From: CAYZMS01 sp964479625
GTDB taxonomy: Bacteria > Bacteroidota > Bacteroidia > Chitinophagales > Saprospiraceae
DNA length: 64,000 nucleotides
Direction: 5' to 3'
Assembly: GCA_964479625.1 (NCBI GenBank)
Contig: CAYZMS010000011.1
Span: 54,665-118,664, forward strand
Of this stretch, positions 45,092-54,053 are shown one piece after another. Numbering within the stretch: position 1 is the stretch's first letter; each line of letters opens with the position of its first letter. The position numbers and the translations under genes are program-made. The notes under the pieces were generated by a model that did not search any database, was not told the origin of the DNA, and saw only the letters and a list, made by a program, of their open reading frames with translations.

Positions 45092-46024
45092 ATGTTGCAG
45101 TCGATTTGGGAAGATGTCAAACGGGAGTTTAGCTACGGGAATATGATCACCCGCATTATCCTGGCAAACCTGGGGGTATTCATATTTTTTGTGCTGGTTC
45201 GGGTGTTTTTACCGCCGGAGGTGTCCGGAGGGTTTATTAAGTATTTTATGGTATCCTCGGATTGGAAGGAATTATTATTTCGACCCTGGACCTTGCTTAC
45301 CAGTATGTTCCTGCACCTTGGGGTGTTTCATATTCTGTTCAATATGTTAATCCTGTATTGGTTTGGCCGGATCGTAGGTGATTTTATCGGGAATCAGCGG
45401 GTGCTTCCCATTTACTTATTGGGGGGCTTGGTTGGCGCATTGGTGTTTTTCATTTCAGCTAACCTTCTTCCATATGGAGCAGACGGTACCCATTATGCAT
45501 TGGGAGCCTCAGCCGGGGTAATGGCCATCGTTGCTTCCGCAGGTATCATTGCGCCGGATTATATTATGCGTTTGCTGATCATTGGTGACGTGAAATTAAA
45601 ATTTATTGTCCTGGCTTTGATCGTTCTGGATTTATTGGCTATTGCTAATAATAATAATGCAGGGGGAAGTTTTGCACACCTGGGCGGAGTGGCCCTTGGA
45701 TTTTTTCTGACCCGGCAATTGCAGGATGGTAATGATTGGACCCGGCCGGTGAATAACTTTCTGGATAGCATTTTCGATTTTTTTCAAAATCTGTTCTCGG
45801 GGAATCGGCCTCCCAAAGGCCCGAGGCCGGTTTACAAAAACCCGCGTCCAAAGGCAACAAAGGCCGCTCGCAGCGGGCGTGGCCAGGCAGCTCCGCCTGA
45901 TGCTGGAAGAAGTGATGACCATCAGAATCGGCTGGATACCATACTAGATAAAATCAAGGATTCCGGCTATGATAGTTTGTCAGAAGAAGAAAAGGAATTT
46001 CTTTTCAATGCCAGCAAGAAATAA
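45092..46024 (+). CDS. Second rhomboid family intramembrane protease, with cytoplasmic tail
   Basis: A 310-residue paralogue. The dyad is S140 (LGASAGVMAIV) and H196 (GGSFAHLGGVALG), and helix 2 has SMFLHLGVFHILFNMLILYWFG. About 100 residues after the last helix form a basic, proline-rich linker and an acidic end (DTILDKIKDSGYDSLSEEE). That ending resembles a short motif shared by Bacteroidota rhomboids. The frame opens at a TTG at 45041, but the ATG at 45092 keeps the whole domain and is preferred. Its stop overlaps the ATG of the next gene (TAATG). Confidence 0.92.
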   Translation: MLQSIWEDVKREFSYGNMITRIILANLGVFIFFVLVRVFLPPEVSGGFIKYFMVSSDWKELLFRPWTLLTSMFLHLGVFHILFNMLILYWFGRIVGDFIGNQRVLPIYLLGGLVGALVFFISANLLPYGADGTHYALGASAGVMAIVASAGIIAPDYIMRLLIIGDVKLKFIVLALIVLDLLAIANNNNAGGSFAHLGGVALGFFLTRQLQDGNDWTRPVNNFLDSIFDFFQNLFSGNRPPKGPRPVYKNPRPKATKAARSGRGQAAPPDAGRSDDHQNRLDTILDKIKDSGYDSLSEEEKEFLFNASKK

Positions 46025-46389
46025 TGATGCGATGGCTCACCCTGATAGTGATAGTCCTGACGGCCGCAGTTTACTTAAGCACACTGATAGCACCCTCTAT
46101 TTTTTGGCCGGCGAGTTTGTTGGGCCTGGCATATCCAGTTTTATTGGTCTTTAATGTTTCCCTGATCGCCTATTGGTTTTTAAAAAAAAAAATGGTATGT
46201 ATTGCTTCCCCTGGGAATAATTCTTATGGGTTTCGGTTATGCCAAGTCTATTTTTACCTGGCAATTATTTTCCAACAGTGTTGTAAAAGTTTCTTTAAAT
46301 GGCGAGCCATTCAGGGTAATTACCTACAATGTGCACAGTTTCCGTTCTCCCGATTCCAAGCAGGAGCAGACCCCCCTACCGAATTTTGA
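46024..46389 (+). pseudogene. 5' part of a frameshifted EEP-family gene (membrane-anchoring portion)
   Basis: Starting at an ATG that overlaps the rhomboid stop, the first 56 codons give MMRWLTLIVIVLTAAVYLST, two membrane segments and then YWFLKKK. This is the normal N-terminus of membrane-anchored endonuclease/exonuclease/phosphatase proteins in Bacteroidota. At an 11-A run (46182-46192) the frame is lost and the remaining codons to 46389 (VCIASPGNNSYG...) are nonsense. With 10 A residues the frame would continue into the catalytic domain at 46202, giving a 349-residue protein. Confidence 0.7.
46182..46192 (+). repeat. A11 homopolymer at the EEP gene frameshift
   Basis: Eleven consecutive A residues. 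Removing one joins FLKKK to WYVLPLGIILMGFGYAKS and restores one continuous gene. Runs of this length cause polymerase slippage in cells and miscounts in sequencing. Confidence 0.8.
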
Positions 46390-47074
46390 GGCATTTCTGG
46401 ATGACTACCATCCCGATATTCTGTTTTTGCAGGAAGCTGGATCGAAGGTCAAATACCGACAAGAGGTGGTAAAGGCGCTCCGGGAGCGGGGACTGGAATT
46501 TAATTTTTGGGAGGCTGACCAGCGATTGGCCATCTTTTCCCGCTATCCCCTTGAACCTAAAACGGCAAACTATTTTAATGGAACGAATGGGTTCCTGATT
46601 GCAGAAGCTACTATTCAGGGAAAACCTGTACAGCTCGTTAATTTCCATTTACAATCGAATGCGATAACGGGTTCTGCAGAACAACTCTGGGAACATCCCG
46701 ACGTGCAGGATAAAGAAACCTGGCGCACCTTACGGTCTGTGTTAGCCAGGTATAAAAGGACTACGATCACCCGGGCCGATCAGGCAAGACAGATTTTGGC
46801 CCGGATACAACAAGAAAAACCCCTAATTCTTGGCGGAGATTTAAATGACCTGCCCACCTCTTTTGTGTACCGGAAATTTGGACAACCTTATTCAGATACT
46901 TTCCTTGCTGCCGGTAAGGGATGGGGACAAACCTACAGAGGGGAAATCCCGGGTTTGCACATCGACTACCTTTTTGTCAATCGCGCTTTTGTACCTTTGG
47001 GTACTAGAGTGGGAAGGATTGACCTTTCGGATCACCAACCGGTCATCAGCGACCTTGGCTTTCGAATAGATTAA
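46202..47074 (+). CDS. Endonuclease/exonuclease/phosphatase family protein, catalytic part
   Basis: The frame holding the catalytic domain of the broken gene, about 290 residues. A TTG at 46202 opens it here, but in the intact gene it would simply continue from the upstream frame. It has a third membrane segment (LPLGIILMGFGYAKSIF), then VITYNVHSFRS, the metal-binding glutamate in ILFLQEAGS, LILGGDLNDLPTSFVYRK with the D/N pair, HIDYLFVNR and the terminal SDHQPVISDLGF. These are the complete motifs of magnesium-dependent EEP hydrolases, which act on nucleic acids, phospholipids or inositol phosphates. The conserved active site shows the domain is not decaying. Confidence 0.8.
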   Translation: MLPLGIILMGFGYAKSIFTWQLFSNSVVKVSLNGEPFRVITYNVHSFRSPDSKQEQTPLPNFEAFLDDYHPDILFLQEAGSKVKYRQEVVKALRERGLEFNFWEADQRLAIFSRYPLEPKTANYFNGTNGFLIAEATIQGKPVQLVNFHLQSNAITGSAEQLWEHPDVQDKETWRTLRSVLARYKRTTITRADQARQILARIQQEKPLILGGDLNDLPTSFVYRKFGQPYSDTFLAAGKGWGQTYRGEIPGLHIDYLFVNRAFVPLGTRVGRIDLSDHQPVISDLGFRID

Positions 47075-47155
47075 CCTATTCTCGGCTTTCCGGTGGGGGA
47101 TAAATTGTCTTTCTTTGCATCGGATTTTGAAATAAGCCATCCCAAATACTTTGCA

Positions 47156-48649
47156 ATGGAAAACTTGCACCTTTACAATAGCCTCAGTCGGAAAAAAGAA
47201 TTGTTCGAACCCCTGCATGAAGGGCGCGTCGGTATGTATGTTTGTGGTCCCACTGTTTACAGTAATGTACACCTTGGGAACTGTAGAACTTTCACCAGTT
47301 TTGATGTGATCTTCAGGTATTTGAAATACCTGGGATATGAGGTGCGCTATGTACGAAATATTACGGATGTCGGGCACTTATTGGATGATGGAGAAGACCG
47401 AATGTCCAAAAGGGCAAGATTGGAGGTTATGGAGCCTATGGAAGTCGCTCAAAAATACGCGAATAACTTCCATGAAATGATGCGTATTTTCAATGCTCTA
47501 CCGCCTTCTATCGAACCTACAGCAACCGGTCACATTCCCGAACAGATCGAAATGGTGCAACGCATCCTGGATAATGGTTTTGCCTATGAAATGAATGGTT
47601 CGGTCTATTTTGATACGCTGAAGTTCTATGAAGACAAGGGGATCTATGGAGAGCTTTCCGGTCGAAAAATGGAAGACTTACTGGCAGAATCCAGGGATAA
47701 CCTGAAAAACCAGGGAGAAAAACGCCACCCGGCAGATTTTGCCATTTGGATGAAGGCGGCTCCTGAGCATTTGATGCGGTGGAAATCCCCCTGGTCAGAT
47801 GGTTTCCCGGGTTGGCACCTGGAATGCTCCGCCATGAGTACCAAATACCTGGGAGAACAATTTGATATTCATGGGGGAGGAAATGACCTCAAGTTTCCTC
47901 ACCATGAAAATGAAATAGCACAGAATGTAGGCTCCTGTAACTGCAGTGGTGCTCGATACTGGATGCACACCAATATGCTGTTGCTCAATGGCGCTAAAAT
48001 GTCAAAAAGCGATGGGAATACGATTTCGCCTACCCAATTATTTAGCGGAGATAGCGAGCACATTTCCAAGGGCTATAGTCCGATGGTGGTACGCTTTTTT
48101 ATGTTGCAATGTCACTACAGAAGCCCACTGGACCTTACTGACGAAGGCTTGCAAGCGGCAGAAAAAGGCTACCGCCGCTTGATGGAGGCTAACAAAGTCT
48201 TGCAGGGAATGGAGGCCGTAAAAGAAGCCAAAGCCGGGGCGCTGGACAAAGAGGTCAGAGCATTGATCGGACAGGTAGGATCCGAAATGAATGACGACTT
48301 CAACACGCCCAAAGCACTGGCCCGTCTGTTCGAACTGGTAAGCCGGATCAATGGTCTCAAAGATGAGCACCTTCCCCTGAAGGAGATCGAAGCCGAAACC
48401 CTGGCACTGCTTAAAAAAACATTCAAAGATTACATCTTTGATGTTCTGGGCCTTCTGGATGAAACCACTGCAGAAGGAGGAACCGGAGAGGTCCTGGATG
48501 GTGTTATGCAACTGATCATCGATCTTCGGCGGCAAGCCCGTGCCAATAAAGACTGGGCCTCGGCAGATAAGATCCGCGATACCCTAAATGAGCTTAACAT
48601 CATGCTGAAAGACGGAAAAGAAGGCACGGAGTGGACCATTGAAAACTGA
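47156..48649 (+). CDS. cysS: Cysteine-tRNA ligase
   Basis: A 497-residue class I synthetase. The zinc-binding and HIGH regions are seen together in YVCGPTVYSNVHLGN, where HLGN stands for HIGH. A second zinc ligand lies in LECSAMS and histidines in FPHHENE. The KMSKSDGNT motif follows. The DALR anticodon helices end the protein. The frame extends 21 codons upstream to a GTG at 47093, but the ATG at 47156 gives the standard MENLHLYNSLSRKKELF start. It is the last gene of this run, 8 bp from the convergent rlmN stop. Confidence 0.96.
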   Translation: MENLHLYNSLSRKKELFEPLHEGRVGMYVCGPTVYSNVHLGNCRTFTSFDVIFRYLKYLGYEVRYVRNITDVGHLLDDGEDRMSKRARLEVMEPMEVAQKYANNFHEMMRIFNALPPSIEPTATGHIPEQIEMVQRILDNGFAYEMNGSVYFDTLKFYEDKGIYGELSGRKMEDLLAESRDNLKNQGEKRHPADFAIWMKAAPEHLMRWKSPWSDGFPGWHLECSAMSTKYLGEQFDIHGGGNDLKFPHHENEIAQNVGSCNCSGARYWMHTNMLLLNGAKMSKSDGNTISPTQLFSGDSEHISKGYSPMVVRFFMLQCHYRSPLDLTDEGLQAAEKGYRRLMEANKVLQGMEAVKEAKAGALDKEVRALIGQVGSEMNDDFNTPKALARLFELVSRINGLKDEHLPLKEIEAETLALLKKTFKDYIFDVLGLLDETTAEGGTGEVLDGVMQLIIDLRRQARANKDWASADKIRDTLNELNIMLKDGKEGTEWTIEN

Positions 48650-48657
48650 GGTACAGG

Positions 48658-49704
48658 CTATTTGTTCGCAAGTTGACCGCAAGCTGCATCAATGTCTTTA
48701 CCCCGGCTGCGCCGAACGGTTACCATGATATTTCGATCCAACAGATACCTGGCGAAACGGTTGATCTGATCTTCCTCCGCTCGCTCGAAATCGGCACCAT
48801 CAATGGGATTGTATTCAATGATGTTGATCCTTACCGGGAAGCGGGTACACCAACGTACCAGCCTTTTTGCATCCTCCAGGCTATCATTAAAATTGCGGAA
48901 GGCAATGTATTCATAACTTATCCGGTTGCGGGTCTTTCGGTAGTAATATTCGAGCGCATCCATTAATGCCTCAAGATTATTGGTTTCATTGATGGGCATG
49001 ATCTCATTGCGTTTTAGATCATCTGCCGCATGCAGGGAAAGCGCAAGATTGACCTTGCTGTTATCTTCTGCCAGTTGCCGGATCATTTTCGCGATTCCCG
49101 CAGTACTGATGGTGATACGTCGTGGCGACATATTCAAACCATCTTCTGCCGTTATATGGTCGATGCTGGCCATAACGTTTTTGTAGGCGAGCAGGGGTTC
49201 TCCCATGCCCATGTAAACGATATTGGTTAAAGGGTGGCCAAAGTGTTGTTCAGCCTGTTGGTTCACCATAACGACCTGATCGAAAATTTCAGCTGCATCC
49301 AGGTTGCGAATGCGCCTCATCTTTCCGGTTGCACAAAAAGTGCAGCTAAGGCTACAACCTACCTGAGAAGAAACACAGGCGGTAAAGCGTTTATCCTCCG
49401 GGACGGGAATCAGAACAGATTCGATAAGGTGGCCATCATAAAGTTTAAATCGGGTCTTTATTGTTCCATCCTGACTGAATTGTACCTGGTCTTGCTGCAG
49501 GGCTTTTATACAAAAGCGTAGATCCAACTGCTCCCGTAACTCTTTCGAGAGGTTGGTCATTTCCTGAAAGGAATACGCCCCTTTTTGCCATAACCATTCG
49601 AAGACCTGTTTGGCCCGAAATTTCTTTTCGCCCATTTCCACGAAAATGGTTTGCAGGTCTTCCAGGCTTAGTTGCCTGATATCTTGTTGAGTGCTTTCCG
49701 TCAT
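48658..49704 (-). CDS. rlmN: Dual-specificity 23S rRNA/tRNA adenine-C2 methyltransferase (radical SAM)
   Basis: A 348-residue enzyme that methylates A2503 of 23S rRNA and A37 of certain tRNAs. The cluster motif is C117-x3-C121-x2-C124 (VGCSLSCTFCATG). A conserved VYMGMGEPLLAY block and SLHAADD follow, and the second catalytic cysteine lies near the C-terminus (DIDAACGQL). The N-terminal helical accessory domain (FRAKQVFEWLWQKGAYSF) is typical. It lies 89 bp upstream of nothing further on the minus strand and is probably a single unit. Confidence 0.95.
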   Translation of the reverse strand: MTESTQQDIRQLSLEDLQTIFVEMGEKKFRAKQVFEWLWQKGAYSFQEMTNLSKELREQLDLRFCIKALQQDQVQFSQDGTIKTRFKLYDGHLIESVLIPVPEDKRFTACVSSQVGCSLSCTFCATGKMRRIRNLDAAEIFDQVVMVNQQAEQHFGHPLTNIVYMGMGEPLLAYKNVMASIDHITAEDGLNMSPRRITISTAGIAKMIRQLAEDNSKVNLALSLHAADDLKRNEIMPINETNNLEALMDALEYYYRKTRNRISYEYIAFRNFNDSLEDAKRLVRWCTRFPVRINIIEYNPIDGADFERAEEDQINRFARYLLDRNIMVTVRRSRGKDIDAACGQLANK

Positions 49705-49793
49705 AAAGCGTAATTCAGATCTTCAATTAAAATAAACTCCATACTTGGGAGGAAGCCTAGAGGCCCTGGACACTTCCCGGTATGAATTTACGG

Positions 49794-51584
49794 TTACAGG
49801 ACCGGCATACAATGTTCGCGCAACCAGTTAGCTTCTTCGGGATCTGCTAAAGGGCTTAATTCTTCAAACACCCGGAGATTATAATCGTTTAACCATTCCT
49901 TTTCCTCCTTGGTGAGCAATTTTGGGTCCACCAGTTTTCGGTCTATCGGGAATAAGGTAAGTGTTTCAAATCTAAGAAACTGACCGAAATCGGTTTTTTC
50001 CCCTTCCACGCAGAGGAGCAGGTTTTCAATTCGAATACCGTAATTGTTTTCCCAATAGAAGCCCGGTTCATTGGAAGTGACCATGCCTGCCTTAAGCATG
50101 GCGCTGCCCCGGCTACCGGAAGGATTAGGGGCAAACCCCTGTGGCGGTTCATGTACATTCAGGAAAAAACCGACACCATGTCCGGTTCCATGCCCGTAAT
50201 TCAGCCCTGCTTTCCAAAGGGGCATCCGGGCAAGAATGTCCAGTTGCCCACCCCTTGTTCCAGCCGGAAACTGAATAGTAGCCAGGGCGATGTGTCCTTT
50301 TAAAACAAGGGTGAAATGCTCTTTTTGCTCATCCGTTGGGCGGCCCAAAGCCAGCGTTCGGGTAATATCGGTGGTGCCATCAAGATACTGTCCGCCACTA
50401 TCGAGCAACAAAATTCCTGCCCGGCGTATGGAAGCTGAACTTTTAGGATCGGGCCGGTAGTGCACAATGGCTCCGTTCCCGTTATATCCGACAATAGCCC
50501 CAAAGCTTTCTCCCTGATAATGGGCTTGTTCAGCTCGAAAAGATTTTAACTGCTCTCCAAGTTCATACTCCGTCACGGTGCGCTGCTGCAGGTCGCTTTC
50601 CAACCAGCGGAATAACTTAAGCAAAGCAATACCATCTTTGCGCATGGTTTGTCGTAAGTGGGCGATCTCAACATTATTCTTTACTGCTTTTAGTGCCTGG
50701 ACAATATTTCGACCCGGATAGGCCAGACCATCAGGGATAGCCTTGTAATGATAAATACTGGTCGAAGAAAGGTCGGTAAGCAAAAACTGCCGTTCTTTTA
50801 ACGTTTGAATAAATTCAACCTCCTGACCGTAGGGCTTTATAATAATCTCTTCCTCTTCCAGCAGCTTTTTTAGTTTAGGGCTAAACCTGCTTTCGTCTAC
50901 GAACAGCAAACAGTCATCCAGGCTAACGATCAAATGGGCGATAAATACAGGGTTGTATTCGATATCGCCTCCTCGTAGGTTTAACAGCCAGGCGATATCA
51001 TCCAGGGCGCTGATCAGGTAGTATTGCATTTCCAACTGCTCCATTTCTCTGCGTACCTGGTGCAGCTTTTCCTGTCGACTTCGCCCCGCAAAGTGTTGTT
51101 CGTGTTCGAATACTGGAGCCTGTGGTAATCCGGGGCGCTTGGTCCAGATCGATTGGATCAGGTCATGATCGTAGTTGAGATGTAGGTCTTCCGGGTCCAG
51201 GACCCGCTGAAAGTAGCGGATTTGCTGAACGGAGAACAGACGTCCATCGCAGCCAACAGTTGATCCCTCCGGTAAATTACCGATCAACCAGTCGATATAA
51301 TCCAGACTGCCGCTTGCCCCCTGCTTATGTAGCGTAAACCCGGAGCCCTTTAACTCTTTTTCCGCCTGGATAAAGTATCGGGAATCTGTCCACAGGTCTG
51401 CAGCCTGGGCAGTAATGACCAGCGTGGCTGCAGAACCAGTAAATCCGGACAGCCACTCCCGTGACTTCCAATGGTCGGCAGTGTATTCGCTTTGATGAGG
51501 ATCACTACTGGGTACGAGATAGGCATCAAGCTCGGCAGCCTTCATGGCCTCCCGAAGAGCTGCTAATTTTTGCGTTGCTTTCAT
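49794..51584 (-). CDS. Xaa-Pro aminopeptidase (M24B family)
   Basis: A 596-residue cytoplasmic peptidase that removes N-terminal residues before proline. The two N-terminal creatinase-like domains (VPSSDPHQSEY, FTGSAATLVIT) are those of the eukaryotic-type XPNPEP1 architecture. The metal site is complete: two aspartates in LDSGGQYLDGTTDITRT, the histidine in YGHGTGHGVG, and glutamates in TSNEPGFYW and IRIENLL. The frame begins at a TTG at 51593, but the ATG at 51584 (MKATQKLAALREAM) is the natural start. It is divergent from rpoN. Confidence 0.93.
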   Translation of the reverse strand: MKATQKLAALREAMKAAELDAYLVPSSDPHQSEYTADHWKSREWLSGFTGSAATLVITAQAADLWTDSRYFIQAEKELKGSGFTLHKQGASGSLDYIDWLIGNLPEGSTVGCDGRLFSVQQIRYFQRVLDPEDLHLNYDHDLIQSIWTKRPGLPQAPVFEHEQHFAGRSRQEKLHQVRREMEQLEMQYYLISALDDIAWLLNLRGGDIEYNPVFIAHLIVSLDDCLLFVDESRFSPKLKKLLEEEEIIIKPYGQEVEFIQTLKERQFLLTDLSSTSIYHYKAIPDGLAYPGRNIVQALKAVKNNVEIAHLRQTMRKDGIALLKLFRWLESDLQQRTVTEYELGEQLKSFRAEQAHYQGESFGAIVGYNGNGAIVHYRPDPKSSASIRRAGILLLDSGGQYLDGTTDITRTLALGRPTDEQKEHFTLVLKGHIALATIQFPAGTRGGQLDILARMPLWKAGLNYGHGTGHGVGFFLNVHEPPQGFAPNPSGSRGSAMLKAGMVTSNEPGFYWENNYGIRIENLLLCVEGEKTDFGQFLRFETLTLFPIDRKLVDPKLLTKEEKEWLNDYNLRVFEELSPLADPEEANWLREHCMPVL

Positions 51585-51823
51585 AATACACAAAAGTAGG
51601 GATTTGGACCGGTAAGAGCAGGGGTAAATTCAAGCTGGTTTTGGCTTTTCAAAAACCTTGCCACTTTTTGGATATTTTTCTATCCTGGGCTTATATTTTT
51701 CCATCAACTGAAACTTGCCTTTTCCAAAGCCGTTTAATAAATGGTTTAGTTGGTACCTTTACGGGGTGCCCTTTGTTGCTTTTTTGGAGTATTGTTCTGA
51801 TATATTGTGCGAAAGTCACTGCC

Positions 51824-53353
51824 ATGAAGGCCAGAATAGGACAAACACAGATCCAGGCCCAGAAGTTATCTCCTCAACAAATTCAGTTGATGAAATTGTT
51901 GCAGGTGCCTACTGTAATGATGGATCAACGCATAAAAGAGGAATTGGAGATCAACCCAGCCTTGGAGGAAGGACCAGCCGAGCAGAATGAGCAAAGCGTG
52001 GAAGAGCGGGAGCTGGAACACCCACTTGATAATGACTTTGAAACCTCCGAAGAAGGCCAACAGGAAGATGCTTTTGAACTGGACGATTATTTAAATGATT
52101 ACCTGGAGGATGACCCTTCCAGCTACCGCTCAAAATCAGGGAATTATGGAGGGGAAGAAGAGGACAAACAAGTCCCTATTGCCCTCGAATACTCTTTTCG
52201 GGAGCATTTGGAGCAACAAATGCATCTGCTGGAACTGAATTCGGACAAACAGGAAACTATCGCACTGCAACTGATCGGTAGTATTGACGAGGATGGCTAC
52301 CTGCGCAGAGATCCGGTCGCCCTGGTAGATGACTTGCTGTTCGCACAAAACATTCAAACGAATGAAGCCGAGATACTGGAGGTGTTGCATCAAATCCAGC
52401 GGTTGGATCCACCCGGAGTGGGAGCAAGAGATCCTCGTGAAGCACTCCTTTTGCAGTTGGAAAATAAGTTAGAAAACCTCCCCTCCACAGAGAAAGAAGA
52501 GCGCAGTCGTCTTCAGCTTGCTCATCGAATGCTGGGAAAATACTTTGAATCCTTCTCCAAAAAACATTTTGATCGTTTACAACGACAGCTGGGTGTTAAA
52601 GAAGGTCAATTGAGGTCGATCGTGGAGGAAGTCCAGAAACTCAACCCCAAACCTGCCAGCGGATATGCCGGGGGCGCGAGTTCCAGGAACCAGCAATACG
52701 TTGTGCCCGATTTTATCATTTACAACCGCGATGGAGAATTGGAGTTGGAACTCAATACCCGCAATACCCCGGATCTACGTATCAGCGACAGTTACCGGGA
52801 TATGCTTCGGCAATATGCCGGTAAGGATGCTATAAGTAAACTCCCCTCCCGGGAAAAAGATACTCTGCGCTTCGTCCGGCAAAAAGTGGAATCGGCCCGA
52901 TGGTTTATTGACGCTATCCGGCAGCGCCATGACACCATGTACCGAACCATGCAGGCTATACTCCATTACCAATATGATTATTTTCTGACCGGCGATCCCA
53001 AAAAACTGAAACCCATGATCTTGCAGAATATCGCAGATATCACTGGCTTGGATGTGAGTACCATCTCAAGGGTTGCCAACAGTAAATTTGTTCAAACGGA
53101 GTTTGGGACAAAACCATTAAAAGATTTTTTTTCTGAGGCAATGGTTAACCAGGAGGGAGAAGAAATCTCTACTCTGGAGATCAAAAAAACCTTGTCGGAG
53201 ATTGTAGAATCAGAAAATAAGAAGCGCCCGTTCTCTGATGAAAAACTGGCTGAACTACTAAAAGAAAAGGGTTATGCAATTGCTCGACGAACCGTTACGA
53301 AATATCGGGATCAGTTGGGGATTTCCAAAGCCAGTTTACGGAAAGAGTTGTAG
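51824..53353 (+). CDS. rpoN: RNA polymerase sigma-54 factor
   Basis: A 509-residue sigma factor that recognises -24/-12 promoters and needs an AAA+ activator. Region I (QIQAQKLSPQQIQLMKLLQ) is glutamine- and leucine-rich, region II is acidic (EEGPAEQNEQSVEEREL to DDYLNDYLEDD), and region III ends with the RpoN box ARRTVTKYRDQLGI. Core-binding PPGVGARD is present. The open frame goes back to 51641 in a second frame-linked start, but the conserved region I begins right after the ATG at 51824. No activator gene is visible in this window. Confidence 0.95.
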   Translation: MKARIGQTQIQAQKLSPQQIQLMKLLQVPTVMMDQRIKEELEINPALEEGPAEQNEQSVEERELEHPLDNDFETSEEGQQEDAFELDDYLNDYLEDDPSSYRSKSGNYGGEEEDKQVPIALEYSFREHLEQQMHLLELNSDKQETIALQLIGSIDEDGYLRRDPVALVDDLLFAQNIQTNEAEILEVLHQIQRLDPPGVGARDPREALLLQLENKLENLPSTEKEERSRLQLAHRMLGKYFESFSKKHFDRLQRQLGVKEGQLRSIVEEVQKLNPKPASGYAGGASSRNQQYVVPDFIIYNRDGELELELNTRNTPDLRISDSYRDMLRQYAGKDAISKLPSREKDTLRFVRQKVESARWFIDAIRQRHDTMYRTMQAILHYQYDYFLTGDPKKLKPMILQNIADITGLDVSTISRVANSKFVQTEFGTKPLKDFFSEAMVNQEGEEISTLEIKKTLSEIVESENKKRPFSDEKLAELLKEKGYAIARRTVTKYRDQLGISKASLRKEL

Positions 53354-53362
53354 CAACAGAAT

Positions 53363-53402
53363 AAAAAAAGGGATCGAAAACGAGCCTCGATCCCTTTTTA
53401 TT
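53363..53402. terminator. Bidirectional terminator between rpoN and ompH
   Basis: A 13-bp perfect stem (53365-53377 with 53387-53399), a 9-nt loop, with an A-run on the left and T-run on the right. It ends transcription of rpoN on the plus strand and can also serve the convergent OmpH gene. Confidence 0.8.
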
Positions 53403-53418
53403 CAAAAGCACACCGTTA

Positions 53419-53925
53419 TTACATATTCAACTTTGCTTTGACCAATTCGCTGACATCGCCCTCTGGGTTGGAATAAAGCAGTACTCCCTGATCAAAGATA
53501 TACTGATAGCCATTTTCCTTAGCCACTTCTTCGATGGCTTTATTTATTTTTTCATAAATGGGTTCCAGCAATTCATTCCGCTTTGTTTGAATTTGCTGCA
53601 TCATTTCCTGCTCGAAGGTTTGCAAGGCGCTTTGCTTTTGTTCCAGCCGGGCAGCTTCTGTTTCCTGTTGTTTGGGGGACATTTCGCCCTTCGCTACCTT
53701 ATCCTGCACCGCTGCATAATCTGCTTGAAGATCCTGGACCATTTCCTGCCCTTTTTTCTGTAATTGGGTTTGCAGGGCTTCCAGGTTTGCTTCTGCAGCC
53801 TTAACATCCGGTAATTCTGCAAGGATGGCTGCAGAGTTAATGTATCCGAACTTTTGAGCCTGTATACCGGTAACGGCCAAGGTACAGATTGCCAGCACGA
53901 CTACTGCTTTTATAAACTTTTTCAT
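53419..53925 (-). CDS. OmpH/Skp family periplasmic chaperone (second copy)
   Basis: A 168-residue protein with a signal peptide (MKKFIKAVVVLAICTLAVTG) and the Skp start AQKFGYINSAAILAELPDVK after it. Most of the rest is a long coiled coil (LEALQTQLQKKGQEMVQDLQ and QEMMQQIQTKRNELLEPI), and a KENGYQYIFDQGVLLYSNPEGDVS ending is characteristic of the OmpH family. Skp trimers hold unfolded outer-membrane proteins in the periplasm. It has its own consensus promoter and a hairpin in its leader. Confidence 0.9.
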   Translation of the reverse strand: MKKFIKAVVVLAICTLAVTGIQAQKFGYINSAAILAELPDVKAAEANLEALQTQLQKKGQEMVQDLQADYAAVQDKVAKGEMSPKQQETEAARLEQKQSALQTFEQEMMQQIQTKRNELLEPIYEKINKAIEEVAKENGYQYIFDQGVLLYSNPEGDVSELVKAKLNM

Positions 53926-53972
53926 TAAGGCGTTAATTTACTTCTTGAAAAAACGATTAAAGTCGTTGACCG

Positions 53973-53992
53973 GATACGGCTTTTACCGTATC
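53973..53992 (-). promoter_or_regulatory. Leader hairpin of the second ompH gene
   Basis: GATACGG (53973-53979) pairs with CCGTATC (53986-53992), loop of six, in the predicted 5' leader. Confidence 0.4.
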
Positions 53993-53998
53993 GCGGCG

Positions 53999-54030
53999 CA
54001 AAAATACCATTTTATTTGAACAATGGGCAA
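53999..54030 (-). promoter_or_regulatory. Bacteroidota-type promoter of the second ompH gene
   Basis: On the minus strand, TTG at 54030-54028, a 21-nt spacer and TATTTTTG at 54006-53999 match the phylum consensus. The start is predicted near 53992, giving a leader of about 67 nt before the ATG at 53925. Confidence 0.6.
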
Positions 54031-54053
54031 GGCGGGTAAGCGATTATCTCTGG

